From positions 23,709 to 87,708 of the forward strand of contig CASFQC010000003.1 in the NCBI GenBank assembly GCA_949296415.1: a stretch of 64,000 bases of DNA, given 5' to 3'. The translations under genes were made by a program, and so were the position numbers. The notes under the pieces were generated by a model. The model made no database searches, was not told where the DNA came from, and saw nothing but the letters and a program-made list of their open reading frames with translations. This DNA is from an uncultured Bacteroides sp. (lineage in GTDB: Bacteria > Bacteroidota > Bacteroidia > Bacteroidales > Bacteroidaceae). This document shows, one piece after another, positions 42,136 through 51,726 of this stretch (positions are counted from its first letter, which is position 1; every line of letters begins with the position of its first letter).

Positions 42136-43128
42136 ATGATAGAAAAGATTATCGTACTCGAAGACATAGACCCCGTAATATTTTACGGCGTGAACAACGC
42201 CAACCTGCAACTCATCAAAGCCCTCTACCCCAAGCTGCGCATTGTGGCCAGAGGCAATGTCATCAAGGTGCTTGGCGACGAGGAGGAAATGTGTGCCTTC
42301 GAAGAAAATATCCTGAAAATAGAAAAATACTGCGCCGAATACAACGCGCTGAAAGAAGACGTCATCATAGACATCGTGAGGGGCGGAAGCCCCCGCACGG
42401 AAAAGGCGGGCAACGCCATAGTCTACAACGTCACCGGGAAACCCGTCATTCCACGGAGCGAGAACCAGCAGAAGCTGGTGGAAGCCTTCCGCACACACGA
42501 CATGGTGTTCGCCACCGGACCGGCAGGCTCGGGCAAGACATACACCGCCATAGCACTGGCCGTGCGCGCGCTGAAGAACAAGGAGATAAAGAAAATCATC
42601 CTGAGCCGCCCCGCCGTGGAGGCAGGCGAGAAGCTGGGATTCCTTCCGGGCGACATGAAGGAAAAGATAGACCCCTACCTGCAGCCGCTGTACGACGCCT
42701 TGCAGGACATGATACCGCCCGCCAAATTGCAGGAGTACATGGACCTGAACATCATACAGATAGCCCCACTGGCCTTCATGCGGGGACGCACGCTGAACGA
42801 CGCCGTAGTGATACTGGACGAGGCGCAGAACACCACACCGGCACAGATAAAGATGTTCCTCACCCGCATGGGCATGAACACCAAGATGATAGTCACCGGA
42901 GACATGACACAGATAGACCTGCCTGCGTCGCAGAAGTCGGGTCTGGTGCAGTCCATGCACATACTGAAAGGAGTGAAAGGCATAGCCTTCATCACACTGA
43001 ACCAGAAAGACATCGTGCGCCACAAGTTGGTGACACGCATAGTGGAAGCCTACGATAAATTCGAAAAAGAACAGAAAGAGGCCTCTGCCCCCAAAGACGT
43101 ACCCACAACGGAACATACAGAACCCTAA
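42136..43128 (+). CDS. phoH: PhoH family ATPase
   Basis: Cytosolic P-loop NTPase linked in other bacteria to RNA metabolism and phosphate stress. The 330-residue protein has an N-terminal region (about 1-110) typical of PhoH/PhoL, then Walker A GPAGSGKTYTAIALAV near residue 132 and Walker B VVILDEAQNTTPAQIKMFLTR near 222-242. SRPAVEAGEKLGFLPGDMKEKIDPY near 157-181 is the family hallmark. A C-terminal tail rich in E and K follows. It is 16 bp upstream of purC, so the two are likely co-transcribed. Confidence 0.94.
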   Translation: MIEKIIVLEDIDPVIFYGVNNANLQLIKALYPKLRIVARGNVIKVLGDEEEMCAFEENILKIEKYCAEYNALKEDVIIDIVRGGSPRTEKAGNAIVYNVTGKPVIPRSENQQKLVEAFRTHDMVFATGPAGSGKTYTAIALAVRALKNKEIKKIILSRPAVEAGEKLGFLPGDMKEKIDPYLQPLYDALQDMIPPAKLQEYMDLNIIQIAPLAFMRGRTLNDAVVILDEAQNTTPAQIKMFLTRMGMNTKMIVTGDMTQIDLPASQKSGLVQSMHILKGVKGIAFITLNQKDIVRHKLVTRIVEAYDKFEKEQKEASAPKDVPTTEHTEP

Positions 43129-43144
43129 ATAAAAGAACAAAGAC

Positions 43145-44086
43145 ATGAAAGCATTAACCAAAACCGATTACCACTTTCCCGGACAGCAAAGCGTGTACCA
43201 CGGGAAAGTACGCGACGTGTACAACATCAACGGTGAGAAACTTGTCATGGTGGCCACAGACCGCATCTCGGCCTTCGATGTCATCCTGCCCAAAGGAATA
43301 CCCTACAAAGGACAAATCCTGAACCAGATTGCGGCCAAGTTCCTTGACGCCACCACCGACATATGTCCCAACTGGAAGCTGGCCAGCCCCGACCCTATGG
43401 TCACCGTGGGTGTGTTCTGTGAAGGCTTCCCCATAGAAATGATAGTACGCGGATACTTATGTGGTTCGGCATGGCGTGCCTACAAGAGCGGCGTGCGCGA
43501 GATATGCGGCGTACGTCTGCCCGAAGGCATGAAGGAGAACCAGAAGTTCCCCGCGCCCATCATCACCCCCACCACCAAAGCCGAAATAGGCGAGCACGAC
43601 GCCGACATATCGCGTGAGGAGATACTGAAACGCGGACTGTGCACACCCGAAGAATATGCCATGCTGGAGGACTATACCCTGCGCCTCTTTGAACGCGGGA
43701 CAAAGATTGCCGCCGAACGCGGCCTCATCCTGGTGGACACGAAGTATGAGTTCGGCAAGCACGACGGCAAAATCTACCTGATGGACGAAATCCATACGCC
43801 CGACTCCAGCCGCTACTTCTACAGCGAGGGCTACGAAGAGCGTTTCGCCGCAGGCGAGCCGCAACGCCAGCTCTCCAAGGAGTTTGTGCGCGAGTGGCTG
43901 ATGGATAACGGCTTCCAAGGCAAGGAAGGACAGCAGGTACCCGAAATGACAGATGAAATAGTCAGCAGCATCAGCGACCGCTATGTGGAGCTGTACGAGC
44001 ACATCACGGGCGAGAAGTTCGTGCCGCAGGACACGGAAGACATCGCCGCACGCATCGAACGGAATGTAACGGACTATTTGAAATAA
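43145..44086 (+). CDS. purC: Phosphoribosylaminoimidazole-succinocarboxamide (SAICAR) synthase
   Basis: Joins CAIR and aspartate in purine synthesis. The 313-residue protein shows [32 protein letters not shown] near residue 18-50 with the nucleotide-binding [25 protein letters not shown] near 98-116 and [11 protein letters not shown]-like [32 protein letters not shown] near 195-226 are the substrate blocks. It follows phoH by 16 bp and is followed by a repeat-filled 107-bp gap and menG. Length fits the eukaryote-like long PurC. Confidence 0.96.
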   Translation: MKALTKTDYHFPGQQSVYHGKVRDVYNINGEKLVMVATDRISAFDVILPKGIPYKGQILNQIAAKFLDATTDICPNWKLASPDPMVTVGVFCEGFPIEMIVRGYLCGSAWRAYKSGVREICGVRLPEGMKENQKFPAPIITPTTKAEIGEHDADISREEILKRGLCTPEEYAMLEDYTLRLFERGTKIAAERGLILVDTKYEFGKHDGKIYLMDEIHTPDSSRYFYSEGYEERFAAGEPQRQLSKEFVREWLMDNGFQGKEGQQVPEMTDEIVSSISDRYVELYEHITGEKFVPQDTEDIAARIERNVTDYLK

Positions 44087-44188
44087 TGAATAATGAAGAA
44101 TGAAGAATTGCGCGCTAATCCATGACTCAAGATTCTTCATTCTTCACATCTATCCTATTCTTAATTCTTCATTCTTAATTCTTCATTA
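44087..44188. repeat. GAATGAAG-type inverted repeat pair between purC and menG
   Basis: Left side has AATAATGAAGAATGAAGAATT; right side has GATTCTTCATTCTTCAC and then two TTCTTAATTCTTCATT units. The sides are inverted relative to each other, as in the arginine operon copies. It ends 5 bp before the menG ATG. Confidence 0.8.
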
Positions 44189-44193
44189 ACCGA

Positions 44194-44931
44194 ATGGACT
44201 ATCCCCAAGAGAAAGTGATGCCCTACGGCAACGAGGGCAAGAAAGCGGAGCAAGTGGAACGCATGTTCGACCACATAGCCCCCGCCTACGACCGGCTGAA
44301 CCACCTGATGTCGCTCGGCATTGACCGCTCGTGGCGTCGCCGGGCCATCCGCTGGCTTCGCCCCTTCGCCCCACAAGAGGTGTTGGACGTGGCTACTGGC
44401 ACGGGAGACTTCGCCTTGTTGGCCTGCCGCCTGTTACGTCCCCGTTCGCTGACGGGCATTGACCTCTCCGAAGGGATGATGCAGGTGGGAAGACAAAAGG
44501 CCGCCGAAGCCGGATTGGCAGGACACATCCGTTTCCAACGGGAAGACTGCGAGGCATTGTCGTTTGCCGACGCTTCGTTCGATGCCGTCACCGTGGCTTT
44601 CGGCATCCGCAACTTCGAGCATCTGGACCGTGGCTTGCAAGAGATGTGCCGCGTGCTCCGTCCTGGCGGACATTTGGTCATTCTGGAACTTTCCACACCC
44701 GAACGCTTCCCCATGAAGCAACTCTTCTCCCTCTATTCTAAAGTGGCGATGCCCGTCATCGGCCGCAGCATCTCGCACGACAACAGTGCCTACACCTACC
44801 TGCCTCAAAGCATCAAGGCTTTCCCACAAGGCGAAATCATGCAGGAGAGCATCCGCCGGGCGGGTTTCTCGGAGGTCACGTTCCGCAGGCTGACGTTCGG
44901 GGTATGCACGCTGTATATGGCAACCAAGTAA
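44194..44931 (+). CDS. menG: Demethylmenaquinone methyltransferase
   Basis: SAM-dependent methyltransferase (UbiE/MenG family) that makes menaquinone. The 245-residue protein has [29 protein letters not shown] at residues 24-52, the SAM-binding [17 protein letters not shown] near 65 and [30 protein letters not shown] near 130-159. The C-terminal [12 protein letters not shown] block is typical. Bacteroidetes use menaquinone and not ubiquinone, so menG is the right role. The start codon sits 5 bp after the repeat. Confidence 0.93.
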   Translation: MDYPQEKVMPYGNEGKKAEQVERMFDHIAPAYDRLNHLMSLGIDRSWRRRAIRWLRPFAPQEVLDVATGTGDFALLACRLLRPRSLTGIDLSEGMMQVGRQKAAEAGLAGHIRFQREDCEALSFADASFDAVTVAFGIRNFEHLDRGLQEMCRVLRPGGHLVILELSTPERFPMKQLFSLYSKVAMPVIGRSISHDNSAYTYLPQSIKAFPQGEIMQESIRRAGFSEVTFRRLTFGVCTLYMATK

Positions 44932-44957
44932 TGACAAGCCCTTAATACTTCTATCTC

Positions 44958-45983
44958 ATGAAAACCAATGTTTTATTTTCACTGCTTATAGGATTTGTCC
45001 TATGCCAGGCACTATTCTCTTCTTGTAGCGAGAATGAAGAGAATCCTGACGACATCATCTGGGATTTCGCACCCATCAACTTCACGCTCTCCGTACAAGA
45101 TGAGCAAGGGAACGACCTGCTCAACCCGCAAACCGAGGGCAACATCCTGAACCAGGACATCAAGGCCATCTATCAGGAGAAGACATACCGGATGGACGAG
45201 CTCGCCATGCCGGTCACCAAAGCCTATATGGCCATCCTGTACGGCCTGCGGCATGTAGAGACCGAAGACGGCCGCTGGTTGCTGCGTTTTGGCGAGCTGC
45301 AAGGCGAACGCACATATGACAATGAAACCATTACACTGGACTGGGGAGACGGCACAAGCGACGTCATCACCTTCTCCAGCCGCCTGACGTGGAACTCACC
45401 GGAAGACCCGGAGTTCGACCGCCATTTCTACCTGAACGGTGTCAAGCAGGAGAGTTCCTCATTCGTCCTGACTAAAGCGCCAGGCACCTCTCCCGCCTGG
45501 AACCGCAGCACGTGGCGCGTCATTGACTCCAACTTCTATGTCTACGCAGACAACAGTGCCGACATTCAAGCCGACCTGCAAGCGGCTCCCTATCAAACCG
45601 GATGCGGCTTCCGGACAGATTTCCCCTCATCTGTCATCTCCGAAGGCGATGAAGGCTTACTGACATGGATTTCCCAAAACAATTGGGCAATCATAAAAAG
45701 CACACTGACCGTGAAACAGATTGTTGACTTCAGTGAGTTTACCCAAGACATCACGGACAAATGCCAGTCCTACCCGCCCGACAACCAAATCTATTCCTAC
45801 ATGGAGTGGGAGGCGGAACTGGGCGAGGACGTGCGGCACTATGACGTGTTTACCGTCCGCTCGCCCTCCGGAAGCGATATCCTCTGGATTTACGAAGACC
45901 TGACGGAAACGTACAAGAAACAATTTCCGGAAGCGGACATCACGAAAGTAGTACGCACCTTGGTAGGCAATAAATATAAGTAA
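44958..45983 (+). CDS. Uncharacterised lipoprotein
   Basis: The 341-residue product has a signal with lipobox FSSC, cysteine at residue 23, followed by an acidic linker (ENEENPDD). Blocks such as FAPINFTLSVQDEQGNDLLNPQTEGNI (about 38-64) suggest an immunoglobulin-like beta domain; later segments are mixed and contain no motif I know. It lies 26 bp after menG and 41 bp before aroE on the same strand, so it may be co-transcribed with them. I do not recognise the family. Surface location in the outer membrane is possible because of the acidic residues after the cysteine. Confidence 0.75.
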   Translation: MKTNVLFSLLIGFVLCQALFSSCSENEENPDDIIWDFAPINFTLSVQDEQGNDLLNPQTEGNILNQDIKAIYQEKTYRMDELAMPVTKAYMAILYGLRHVETEDGRWLLRFGELQGERTYDNETITLDWGDGTSDVITFSSRLTWNSPEDPEFDRHFYLNGVKQESSSFVLTKAPGTSPAWNRSTWRVIDSNFYVYADNSADIQADLQAAPYQTGCGFRTDFPSSVISEGDEGLLTWISQNNWAIIKSTLTVKQIVDFSEFTQDITDKCQSYPPDNQIYSYMEWEAELGEDVRHYDVFTVRSPSGSDILWIYEDLTETYKKQFPEADITKVVRTLVGNKYK

Positions 45984-46024
45984 GTAGAAGAAATAACCTC
46001 ACCTTTATCTTTTTTCATACGATT

Positions 46025-46771
46025 ATGGACAAATACGGTTTAATAGGCTATCCGTTGGGACATTCTTTTTCCATTACCTATTTCAACGAGAAATTCCAGG
46101 CAGAGAACATCAACGCCCAGTACGTGAACTTTGAAATTCCCCGCATCGAAGACTTCATTGAGGTGGTGGCTGAGAATCCCAATCTCTGCGGACTGAATGT
46201 CACCACGCCCTACAAAGAGAAAATCATCCCTTATCTGGACGAACTGGACAAGGATACGGCAAAGATAGGCGCCGTAAACGTAATCAAAATCATCAGACTA
46301 CCCAAGGGGAAGGTGAAGCTGGTGGGATACAACTCGGACATCATAGGCTTCAGCCAGTCCATCGAACCCCTGCTGCAGCCACACCACAAGAAGGCCCTGT
46401 TGCTGGGCACAGGAGGAGCGTCGAAGGCCGTGTTCCACGGACTGGCCAACCTGGGTGTGGAGAGCACTTACGTGTCGCGCACAAAGCGGAGCGATGACGT
46501 GCTGACCTATCAGGAACTGACCCCCGAAGTGATGGAGCAACACACCATCATAGTGAACTGCACCCCCGTAGGCATGTATCCCAAAGTGGACTTCTGCCCT
46601 GACATCCCCTATGAGTTGCTCACACCCAGACATCTGCTGTACGACCTGCTGTACAACCCCAACGAAACCCTTTTCATGAAGAAAGGGCGGGCCCAGGGAG
46701 CCACCGTAAAGAACGGGCTGGAAATGCTGCTGCTTCAGGCGTTTGCGGCGTGGGAGATTTGGCAACGGTAA
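46025..46771 (+). CDS. aroE: Shikimate dehydrogenase
   Basis: NADPH-dependent reduction of 3-dehydroshikimate in aromatic amino acid synthesis. The 248-residue protein begins YGLIGYPLGHSFSITYFNEKF, with the substrate SxS-like motif, and has NVTTPYKEKI near residue 59 (catalytic lysine). The NADP site is LLGTGGASKAVFHGL near 122-136, and NCTPVGMYP near 178 follows. It is shorter than E. coli AroE but usual for Bacteroidetes. The next gene starts 9 bp later, so they may be co-transcribed. Confidence 0.93.
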   Translation: MDKYGLIGYPLGHSFSITYFNEKFQAENINAQYVNFEIPRIEDFIEVVAENPNLCGLNVTTPYKEKIIPYLDELDKDTAKIGAVNVIKIIRLPKGKVKLVGYNSDIIGFSQSIEPLLQPHHKKALLLGTGGASKAVFHGLANLGVESTYVSRTKRSDDVLTYQELTPEVMEQHTIIVNCTPVGMYPKVDFCPDIPYELLTPRHLLYDLLYNPNETLFMKKGRAQGATVKNGLEMLLLQAFAAWEIWQR

Positions 46772-46780
46772 TATAAAAGG

Positions 46781-47743
46781 ATGCCGGTCATGAAGAGACT
46801 TGCCAAATATGCCCTCATCACGCTGCTGGCCATCGCTGCCTTGCTGGTGGGGGCAGGTTTCTATATGCTGAACTATGCCCTGAAACCCGAAGGATTGACT
46901 TTGCGCAGCCGCAACCTTCCCGATTCTTATACCTATCTATATAAGGACTATCCGGAGGTGAAGTCTTGGTCAGACAGTCTGCAGGCGAACGGTGCCCTGC
47001 AAGACACCTTTATTCAGAACGAACGGGGTGAAAGCCTGCATGCCCTCTACGTCCGGTCGGCACGGCCTACAGGGCGGACAGCCGTCATTGTCCACGGCTA
47101 TACGGACAATGCCGTGCGAATGTTGCCCATCGGCTATCTGTACAGCCGACAATTGGGCTATAACATCCTGCTACCCGACTTGCATGCCCACGGGGAGAGC
47201 CAGGGAGATGCCATACAAATGGGGTGGCTGGACCGTCTGGATGTGTTGCAATGGATGGATACGGCAAACAAACTCTTCGGTGACAGCACACGGATGGTGG
47301 TGCATGGCATCTCAATGGGAGCGGCCACCACAATGATGGTCAGCGGTGAGACGTTGCCCCCTTACGTGAAATGTTTCGTGGAAGATTGCGGTTACACCTC
47401 GGTGTGGGACGAATTCAAGGGGGAGTTGAAAAATCAGTTCGGCCTGCCCGCCTTTCCCTTGCTTGATGTGGCCAGTTGGTTATGCAGCGTAAAATACGGC
47501 TGGAGCTTCCGCGAGGCATCGGCCCTGGAGCAGGTAAGGAAGTGCACCCTGCCCATGCTCTTCATTCACGGTGATGCCGACGACTTTGTGCCTACGTGGA
47601 TGGTGCATCCGCTTTACGAGGCGAAGCCCGAACCAAAGGAGCTTTGGCTGGTTCCCGATGCGGCACACGCACGTTCCTACAAAGAGCATACGGAGGAATA
47701 CACCGGACGCATCAGACAGTTCACCGGACGCTACATACACTGA
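46781..47743 (+). CDS. Membrane-anchored alpha/beta hydrolase
   Basis: The 320-residue protein starts MPVMKRLAKYALITLLAIAALL, an N-terminal membrane anchor (about 9-30), so the catalytic part is probably periplasmic. The hydrolase motifs are HGYTDNAVRM near residue 105 (oxyanion), the nucleophile S178 in HGISMGA, aspartate in FIHGDADDFVP near 258 and histidine in DAAHARS near 293. This matches the BAAT/hydrolase-4 or S9-like single-domain group. ATG 46790 (MKRLAK) is an equally good start. Substrate is unknown. It lies 9 bp after aroE. Confidence 0.85.
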   Translation: MPVMKRLAKYALITLLAIAALLVGAGFYMLNYALKPEGLTLRSRNLPDSYTYLYKDYPEVKSWSDSLQANGALQDTFIQNERGESLHALYVRSARPTGRTAVIVHGYTDNAVRMLPIGYLYSRQLGYNILLPDLHAHGESQGDAIQMGWLDRLDVLQWMDTANKLFGDSTRMVVHGISMGAATTMMVSGETLPPYVKCFVEDCGYTSVWDEFKGELKNQFGLPAFPLLDVASWLCSVKYGWSFREASALEQVRKCTLPMLFIHGDADDFVPTWMVHPLYEAKPEPKELWLVPDAAHARSYKEHTEEYTGRIRQFTGRYIH

Positions 47744-48489
47744 CGGCCCTGGACTGTACCCGGCTGAAGGCAAAACAAGCCTTTACATTCTGCTATTTCA
47801 CATCCGCCGACTTCCAGAATCCGCTCCGTCGCCACTACACAAGGAAGCGGAAAGGAGAAGAGACGCGGATTGTCCAGCCTTTTACCTGTCTATACCATTG
47901 AATATAAACCATATATAAGAAAAAAAATCCCGAGACATTTCCCTGTCGTTCAAGCCGACAGATTTCCCGTGGCGGACCCACAGCCCCGCCTTTACAGACA
48001 GGAAGAACGGTGTCTATCTCCCGGAAAAGGATGGCTGAGGTATTCACAGCCTTTTTCCTGATGAGGGAACGAAGAAAAACACGAATGAAAAAAGAAGGAA
48101 GCCCCGTTTTTCAGCTTTTATATACACGGACAACCCGTCAGGTCTCATCCGTTCACAAAAAGGAATATTCCGATGAGCATTTTCCCCATATATTCCCAAG
48201 CAGGGGGGGAGAGACAGATGAAAGCAAATAGAGGAAAAACGCGACATACCGCATAGGAAGATGCCACAACGGGCTGCATTCTGTACATCCTACCCTGCCG
48301 ACTTCATACCTGCCACACATCCGGACACGCCCCTACAGGGACACAGATTACAGAAAAGGTATTACAGGCCACAAAACAGGAAAAAAAGAGCACTTTTTTA
48401 ACAGCACATAGTATCAGAATACAGTTTTTTTTCCCTTCTTTGCAAAAGATTAATGCATATATTGTACAACTCCAATAAAATTAGAAGCC
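47744..48489. other. 746-bp gap with no recognised gene
   Basis: Scattered short open frames only, no family resemblance. A run of seven G bases is at 48203-48209. The last 150 bp are very AT-rich, with long T and A runs, and probably hold the promoter of the downstream winged-helix gene; no clean TAnnTTTG is visible. Confidence 0.5.
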
Positions 48490-48711
48490 ATGGACAAGAA
48501 AATTATCGGAATGAATGCAGGCACACTCTGGCACTTGCTTGCCAACAACAAACTGTGGAATATGCAAGACCTGCAGCAAGCATCGGGACTTGACACGCCC
48601 GACTTCTTCGCCGCCTTAGGGTGGCTGGCCCGCGAGGACAAGGTAGACTTCGGACACGACGGCAACGACGGACACACCACCGTCACCCTCATGATGAACC
48701 TCTACTATTGA
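48490..48711 (+). CDS. Small winged-helix protein (DUF2582-like)
   Basis: The 73-residue protein reads IIGMNAGTLWHLLANN, then LQQASGLDTPDFFAALGWLAREDKVDF, the winged-helix pattern of DUF2582, and ends with a beta strand TVTLMMNLYY. These are single-domain DNA-binding-like proteins common in Bacteroidetes, with unknown targets. It lies between two long non-coding stretches and has a related gene 388 bp downstream (49100). Family call is good; function unknown. Confidence 0.85.
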   Translation: MDKKIIGMNAGTLWHLLANNKLWNMQDLQQASGLDTPDFFAALGWLAREDKVDFGHDGNDGHTTVTLMMNLYY

Positions 48712-49099
48712 ACATCTCCCGGCAGGAAGGCCACAGACGGGACGGAAACGTCACGTAGAGAACAGGACGCACGGCTTCCACACGGCCCGTGCGGCACATA
48801 TGTCTCCCTTACACCGGCGGCACAGGCTGGAACACCTTGAATACAGCCCGTACCGCCGGTTTCCTTATGCCGAATGCCAACGACAGCAGAAAAAACATCC
48901 GGCGGAAAGGCAGTGGTCTGTAACACCTTTCCTGTAGTCTGAATTTCCACTCTCACAGACTGAAATACAGGCACTTCGTTAAAGAACCGGAAAGGAAGAC
49001 AAAAAGGCGGAAATAAACCCGAAGAAGGGTTGCTTATCCAAAACAAATTGCTTACTTTGTAGGACATAACCTAAACCACACCGATAATTTTTTTATTTT
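48712..49099. other. 388-bp gap between the two winged-helix genes
   Basis: No gene recognised. GCTTACTTTG just upstream of 49061 is near the -7 consensus for the following gene. I see no strong hairpin or repeat. Confidence 0.4.
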
Positions 49100-49318
49100 A
49101 TGAACTTCAACATTCAATTCATCAAAACCAACAGCCGTAAGGTGTACGACATCCTGCTCCGATACACCCGTTGCACATTCGACGAACTGGAACGCCTGTG
49201 CAACATGGCAAGCACTGACCTGTGCATGGCACTGGCCCAGTTGCTGAAAGAGAACAAGATTGAGCAGGTGAGTGAAAAACAAGGTGTCTACTATCGCCTG
49301 GCAGCCCTGACGGCATAA
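49100..49318 (+). CDS. Small winged-helix protein, relative of the 48490 gene
   Basis: The 72-residue protein SRKVYDILLRYTRCTFDELERLCNM-type helix and DLCMALAQLLKENKIEQVSEKQGVYYRLA wing match the same winged-helix fold as the 48490 product (compare ALGWLAREDKVDF). It is probably a divergent paralogue. A strong terminator follows the stop. Binding target unknown. Confidence 0.8.
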   Translation: MNFNIQFIKTNSRKVYDILLRYTRCTFDELERLCNMASTDLCMALAQLLKENKIEQVSEKQGVYYRLAALTA

Positions 49319-49345
49319 GGAACCGACAGGAAAACAACCATAGGA

Positions 49346-49402
49346 CGAACCGGGCACGCCTTTCCGCTATCGGAATAAGAGCGTGCCCGGCTCGTTTTTT
49401 TT
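49346..49402 (+). terminator. Rho-independent terminator after the 49100 gene
   Basis: CGAACCGGGCACGC (49346-49359) pairs with GCGTGCCCGGCTCG (49381-49394) at 13 of 14 positions, followed by eight T bases (49395-49402). Confidence 0.9.
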
Positions 49403-49442
49403 CATGCAGGGCACAAGGAGGAGACAGTACGGCCATCCCTGC

Positions 49443-50780
49443 TCATCGCGACGCCCGCTTCCGGTACATGTACCACAGGCAGACAAGCAGCGACACCATA
49501 GTGGCCAGCGGAGGTGCAATCCCCATCCAGAACAGCGAGGTGGGGTCAATGCGGCTGAATATCCACGACAGCGGTATGCGGAACAGGAAAGTGGCAATCA
49601 GGCTGTGGAGCATGGGAAACCAAGAATTGCCCTGTCCGCTGAAATAAGCATTGATGCAGAATACAAAGCTCACCATGATGCAGTCTATACTATACCCATG
49701 CAGATACTCCGCACCCATGGCCACCACGGCAGGGTCACGTGTGAAGATGCCGGTAAGAGTATGGGGCAGGAACTGCGAATACACGCACACGGACACACCG
49801 AACACCAACGCCATACTTATGCCTGCACGCAAGCAACGGTCCATACGGTCCACAAGCCTCGCACCATAGTTCTGCGCCGTCATGGCTGCCACAGCCGAGG
49901 AAATGGCCACAGGAGGCAGCATGGCAAAGACTATGATTTTCTCCACCACACCCAACGAAGCCGAGGCCACCACACCCATCCGGTTCGCAATGACCGTAAT
50001 GATAAGGAACGACACATTGACCAACGCATCCTGTAGGGCGATAGGCGCACCGAGCGTAAAGACACGGCGCGAAAGGCGGCCGTCCAGTCGGACATCACGT
50101 CTTGTAAAGGCAAAACTGAATCCCCTGCGGTGCAGATACCACAACGCGAAAAGAAAACTGATGCCTTGCGAAGCCACCGTAGCCAAAGCCGCGCCCATAG
50201 CCCGCATGTGAAAGCCTCCCACCAGCAGAAAATCGAACGTGATATTGATGACACAAGCCAAGGCCACAAAATAGAGCGGAGTGCGCGAGTCGCCCAGCCC
50301 ACGCAATATGCCACACACCACATTGTAGCCGATAATGAACGGTATGCCCAGTGAACAGATGAACATATAGTGCTTCGTGTCGGCCATGGCTTCGGCAGGC
50401 GTGCGCATCAGCAAGGTTATGGGGTAATGGAACAACGTCATGAGCAGTGTCAGCACCGCCCCTACAATGACGAACAGCCATATGGACGACCCGATGATAG
50501 AGGCCAGCTGGCGATGGTCCCTTGCTCCGGTGGCTATGCCGATAAGTACGGTAATTCCGGTAGTCAGCCCCAGGATGATACCGGTGACTGTCTGCATCAC
50601 CTGACTGCCTATGGCCACTCCCGCCACACTGGCGGCATCGTCAAACTGTCCCACCACAAAAAGGTCGGCTCCTCCGTACAGAGCCTGCAACACGTTGGCC
50701 AACAGATAGGGTATGGCAAACTGAAGCAACACACGAGGCACGGAGCCTTTAGTCAAATCAAGTTCTTTCTTCATACACAT
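49443..50780 (-). CDS. MATE family multidrug exporter
   Basis: Polytopic inner-membrane antiporter with about 12 hydrophobic segments over 445 residues. The start LDLTKGSVPRVLLQFAIPYLLANVLQALYGGADLFVVGQ is the typical MATE opening, with two symmetrical six-helix halves; SIGQ-like GAALATVASQGISFLFALWYL near 195 and AAMTAQNYGA near 270 are family segments. Two ATGs (50780, 50774) are possible. It stands alone and is convergent to the 49100 gene. Substrate (drug or metabolite) is not evident. Confidence 0.92.
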   Translation of the reverse strand: MCMKKELDLTKGSVPRVLLQFAIPYLLANVLQALYGGADLFVVGQFDDAASVAGVAIGSQVMQTVTGIILGLTTGITVLIGIATGARDHRQLASIIGSSIWLFVIVGAVLTLLMTLFHYPITLLMRTPAEAMADTKHYMFICSLGIPFIIGYNVVCGILRGLGDSRTPLYFVALACVINITFDFLLVGGFHMRAMGAALATVASQGISFLFALWYLHRRGFSFAFTRRDVRLDGRLSRRVFTLGAPIALQDALVNVSFLIITVIANRMGVVASASLGVVEKIIVFAMLPPVAISSAVAAMTAQNYGARLVDRMDRCLRAGISMALVFGVSVCVYSQFLPHTLTGIFTRDPAVVAMGAEYLHGYSIDCIMVSFVFCINAYFSGQGNSWFPMLHSLIATFLFRIPLSWIFSRIDPTSLFWMGIAPPLATMVSLLVCLWYMYRKRASR

Positions 50781-50849
50781 TATTCTTCATCTCCCCAATC
50801 GGCCACAGGCCTCTGAGGCCTGTCCTTGAATCACATCAGGTATAACAGC

Positions 50850-50897
50850 AATGCCGGATAAGCCGCTTGGTTTTACCCAGCCATCTTATCCGGCATT
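50850..50897. repeat. Perfect 13-bp stem-loop between the MATE and DUF1963 genes
   Basis: AATGCCGGATAAG (50850-50862) and CTTATCCGGCATT (50885-50897) are exact inverse complements with a 22-bp loop. A smaller stem ACAGGCC/GGCCTGT is at 50805-50823. Neither is followed by a U-run on the minus strand. It may end the DUF1963 transcript or be a mobile repeat. Confidence 0.6.
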
Positions 50898-51020
50898 ACT
50901 TTCCCATGCCCTCCGATGAGGATTACAAAACGCTTGCTTTACGATATGCGAGTGCAAAGATGGGACAAAGGTCTGACTTATGCAACAGCCACACTCTTTT
51001 TCCCGGCTCTTTTGCTCTGT

Positions 51021-51689
51021 TCAGGAAGACAGCACGACGGCACGTACACGGCTGAAGTCTGCCTCTTCCAAATCGGCCGGATGGATAAGGAAACACAGCA
51101 CGCCGCAGTCCATAAACTGCAGGCTGAAGTCCCGGCCTTCGAAAGAATCAATCTGAAGCAATATCTGCCAGTCCTCGAAAGGATGGTCCCACGTATCCCA
51201 AGGACGGTGTATGGGAGGAGCGAAGAGCATGTGTCCGTCCGCACAATGACCTTCGGCACGAGCATAACCTATACGTAAGGCACGGGGCACATGCAGCCCT
51301 CCGGAAACGGCGGATACCTCCGGAGGAGCCTTGGGTTCCAGCCTGTCCGTATCGGGGAAATAAAGAACCCTGACCTGCCCGGGCAAACTGATGCAACCGC
51401 CTATATAATGGTCTGTGCCGAAGTTTCCCATATAAGGATCCACTTGAGCAAAAAACGACAACAGACCCTCATGAGGCAGACGCCCTTCCACATCGTAAGG
51501 AGCCAGCCCACTAAGGTCCAACTGACAGAGAAACACGTAAGGACACATTCCGCCACGGCCGTCGGCATAAAGCGGATAGTCCGTTCCGCACGGCATGTCG
51601 GGCAGCCCCCAGAAACGGGACAGACCGGCCTTCCGTCCGGATGCCACGCCCAAAATATCAAGTTTTATGGGATATGTCATGATTTCCAT
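51021..51689 (-). CDS. DUF1963 (YwqG-like) protein
   Basis: The 222-residue protein shows SRFWGLPDMPCGTDYPLYAD near residue 23-42 and PYVFLCQLDLSGLAPYDVEGRLPHEGLLSFFAQVD near 50-85, which is the DUF1963/YwqG fold (compare LPFLAQIDL...LLQFFI). It also carries a C-terminal block ILLQIDSFEGRDFSLQFMDCGVLCFLI. Function of the family is unknown. A GGAA stretch 4 bp before ATG 51680 suggests that codon could be the true start. It is transcribed alongside the two-component pair but with a 37-bp gap. Confidence 0.82.
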   Translation of the reverse strand: MEIMTYPIKLDILGVASGRKAGLSRFWGLPDMPCGTDYPLYADGRGGMCPYVFLCQLDLSGLAPYDVEGRLPHEGLLSFFAQVDPYMGNFGTDHYIGGCISLPGQVRVLYFPDTDRLEPKAPPEVSAVSGGLHVPRALRIGYARAEGHCADGHMLFAPPIHRPWDTWDHPFEDWQILLQIDSFEGRDFSLQFMDCGVLCFLIHPADLEEADFSRVRAVVLSS

Positions 51690-51726
51690 AGAGCTTATGA
51701 GTCTGAACCAAAGTATGCCGTTCCAC

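Noticed and set aside
41242-43161. Long minus-strand open frame opposite the B3/4 and phoH genes
   Set aside because: Both plus-strand genes have clear family motifs; the antisense product is rich in F, V, Y and H and resembles no protein.
47744-48489. tRNA or other structured RNA in the long gap
   Set aside because: No T-loop consensus or cloverleaf arms could be found by eye; only short open frames and AT-rich sequence.
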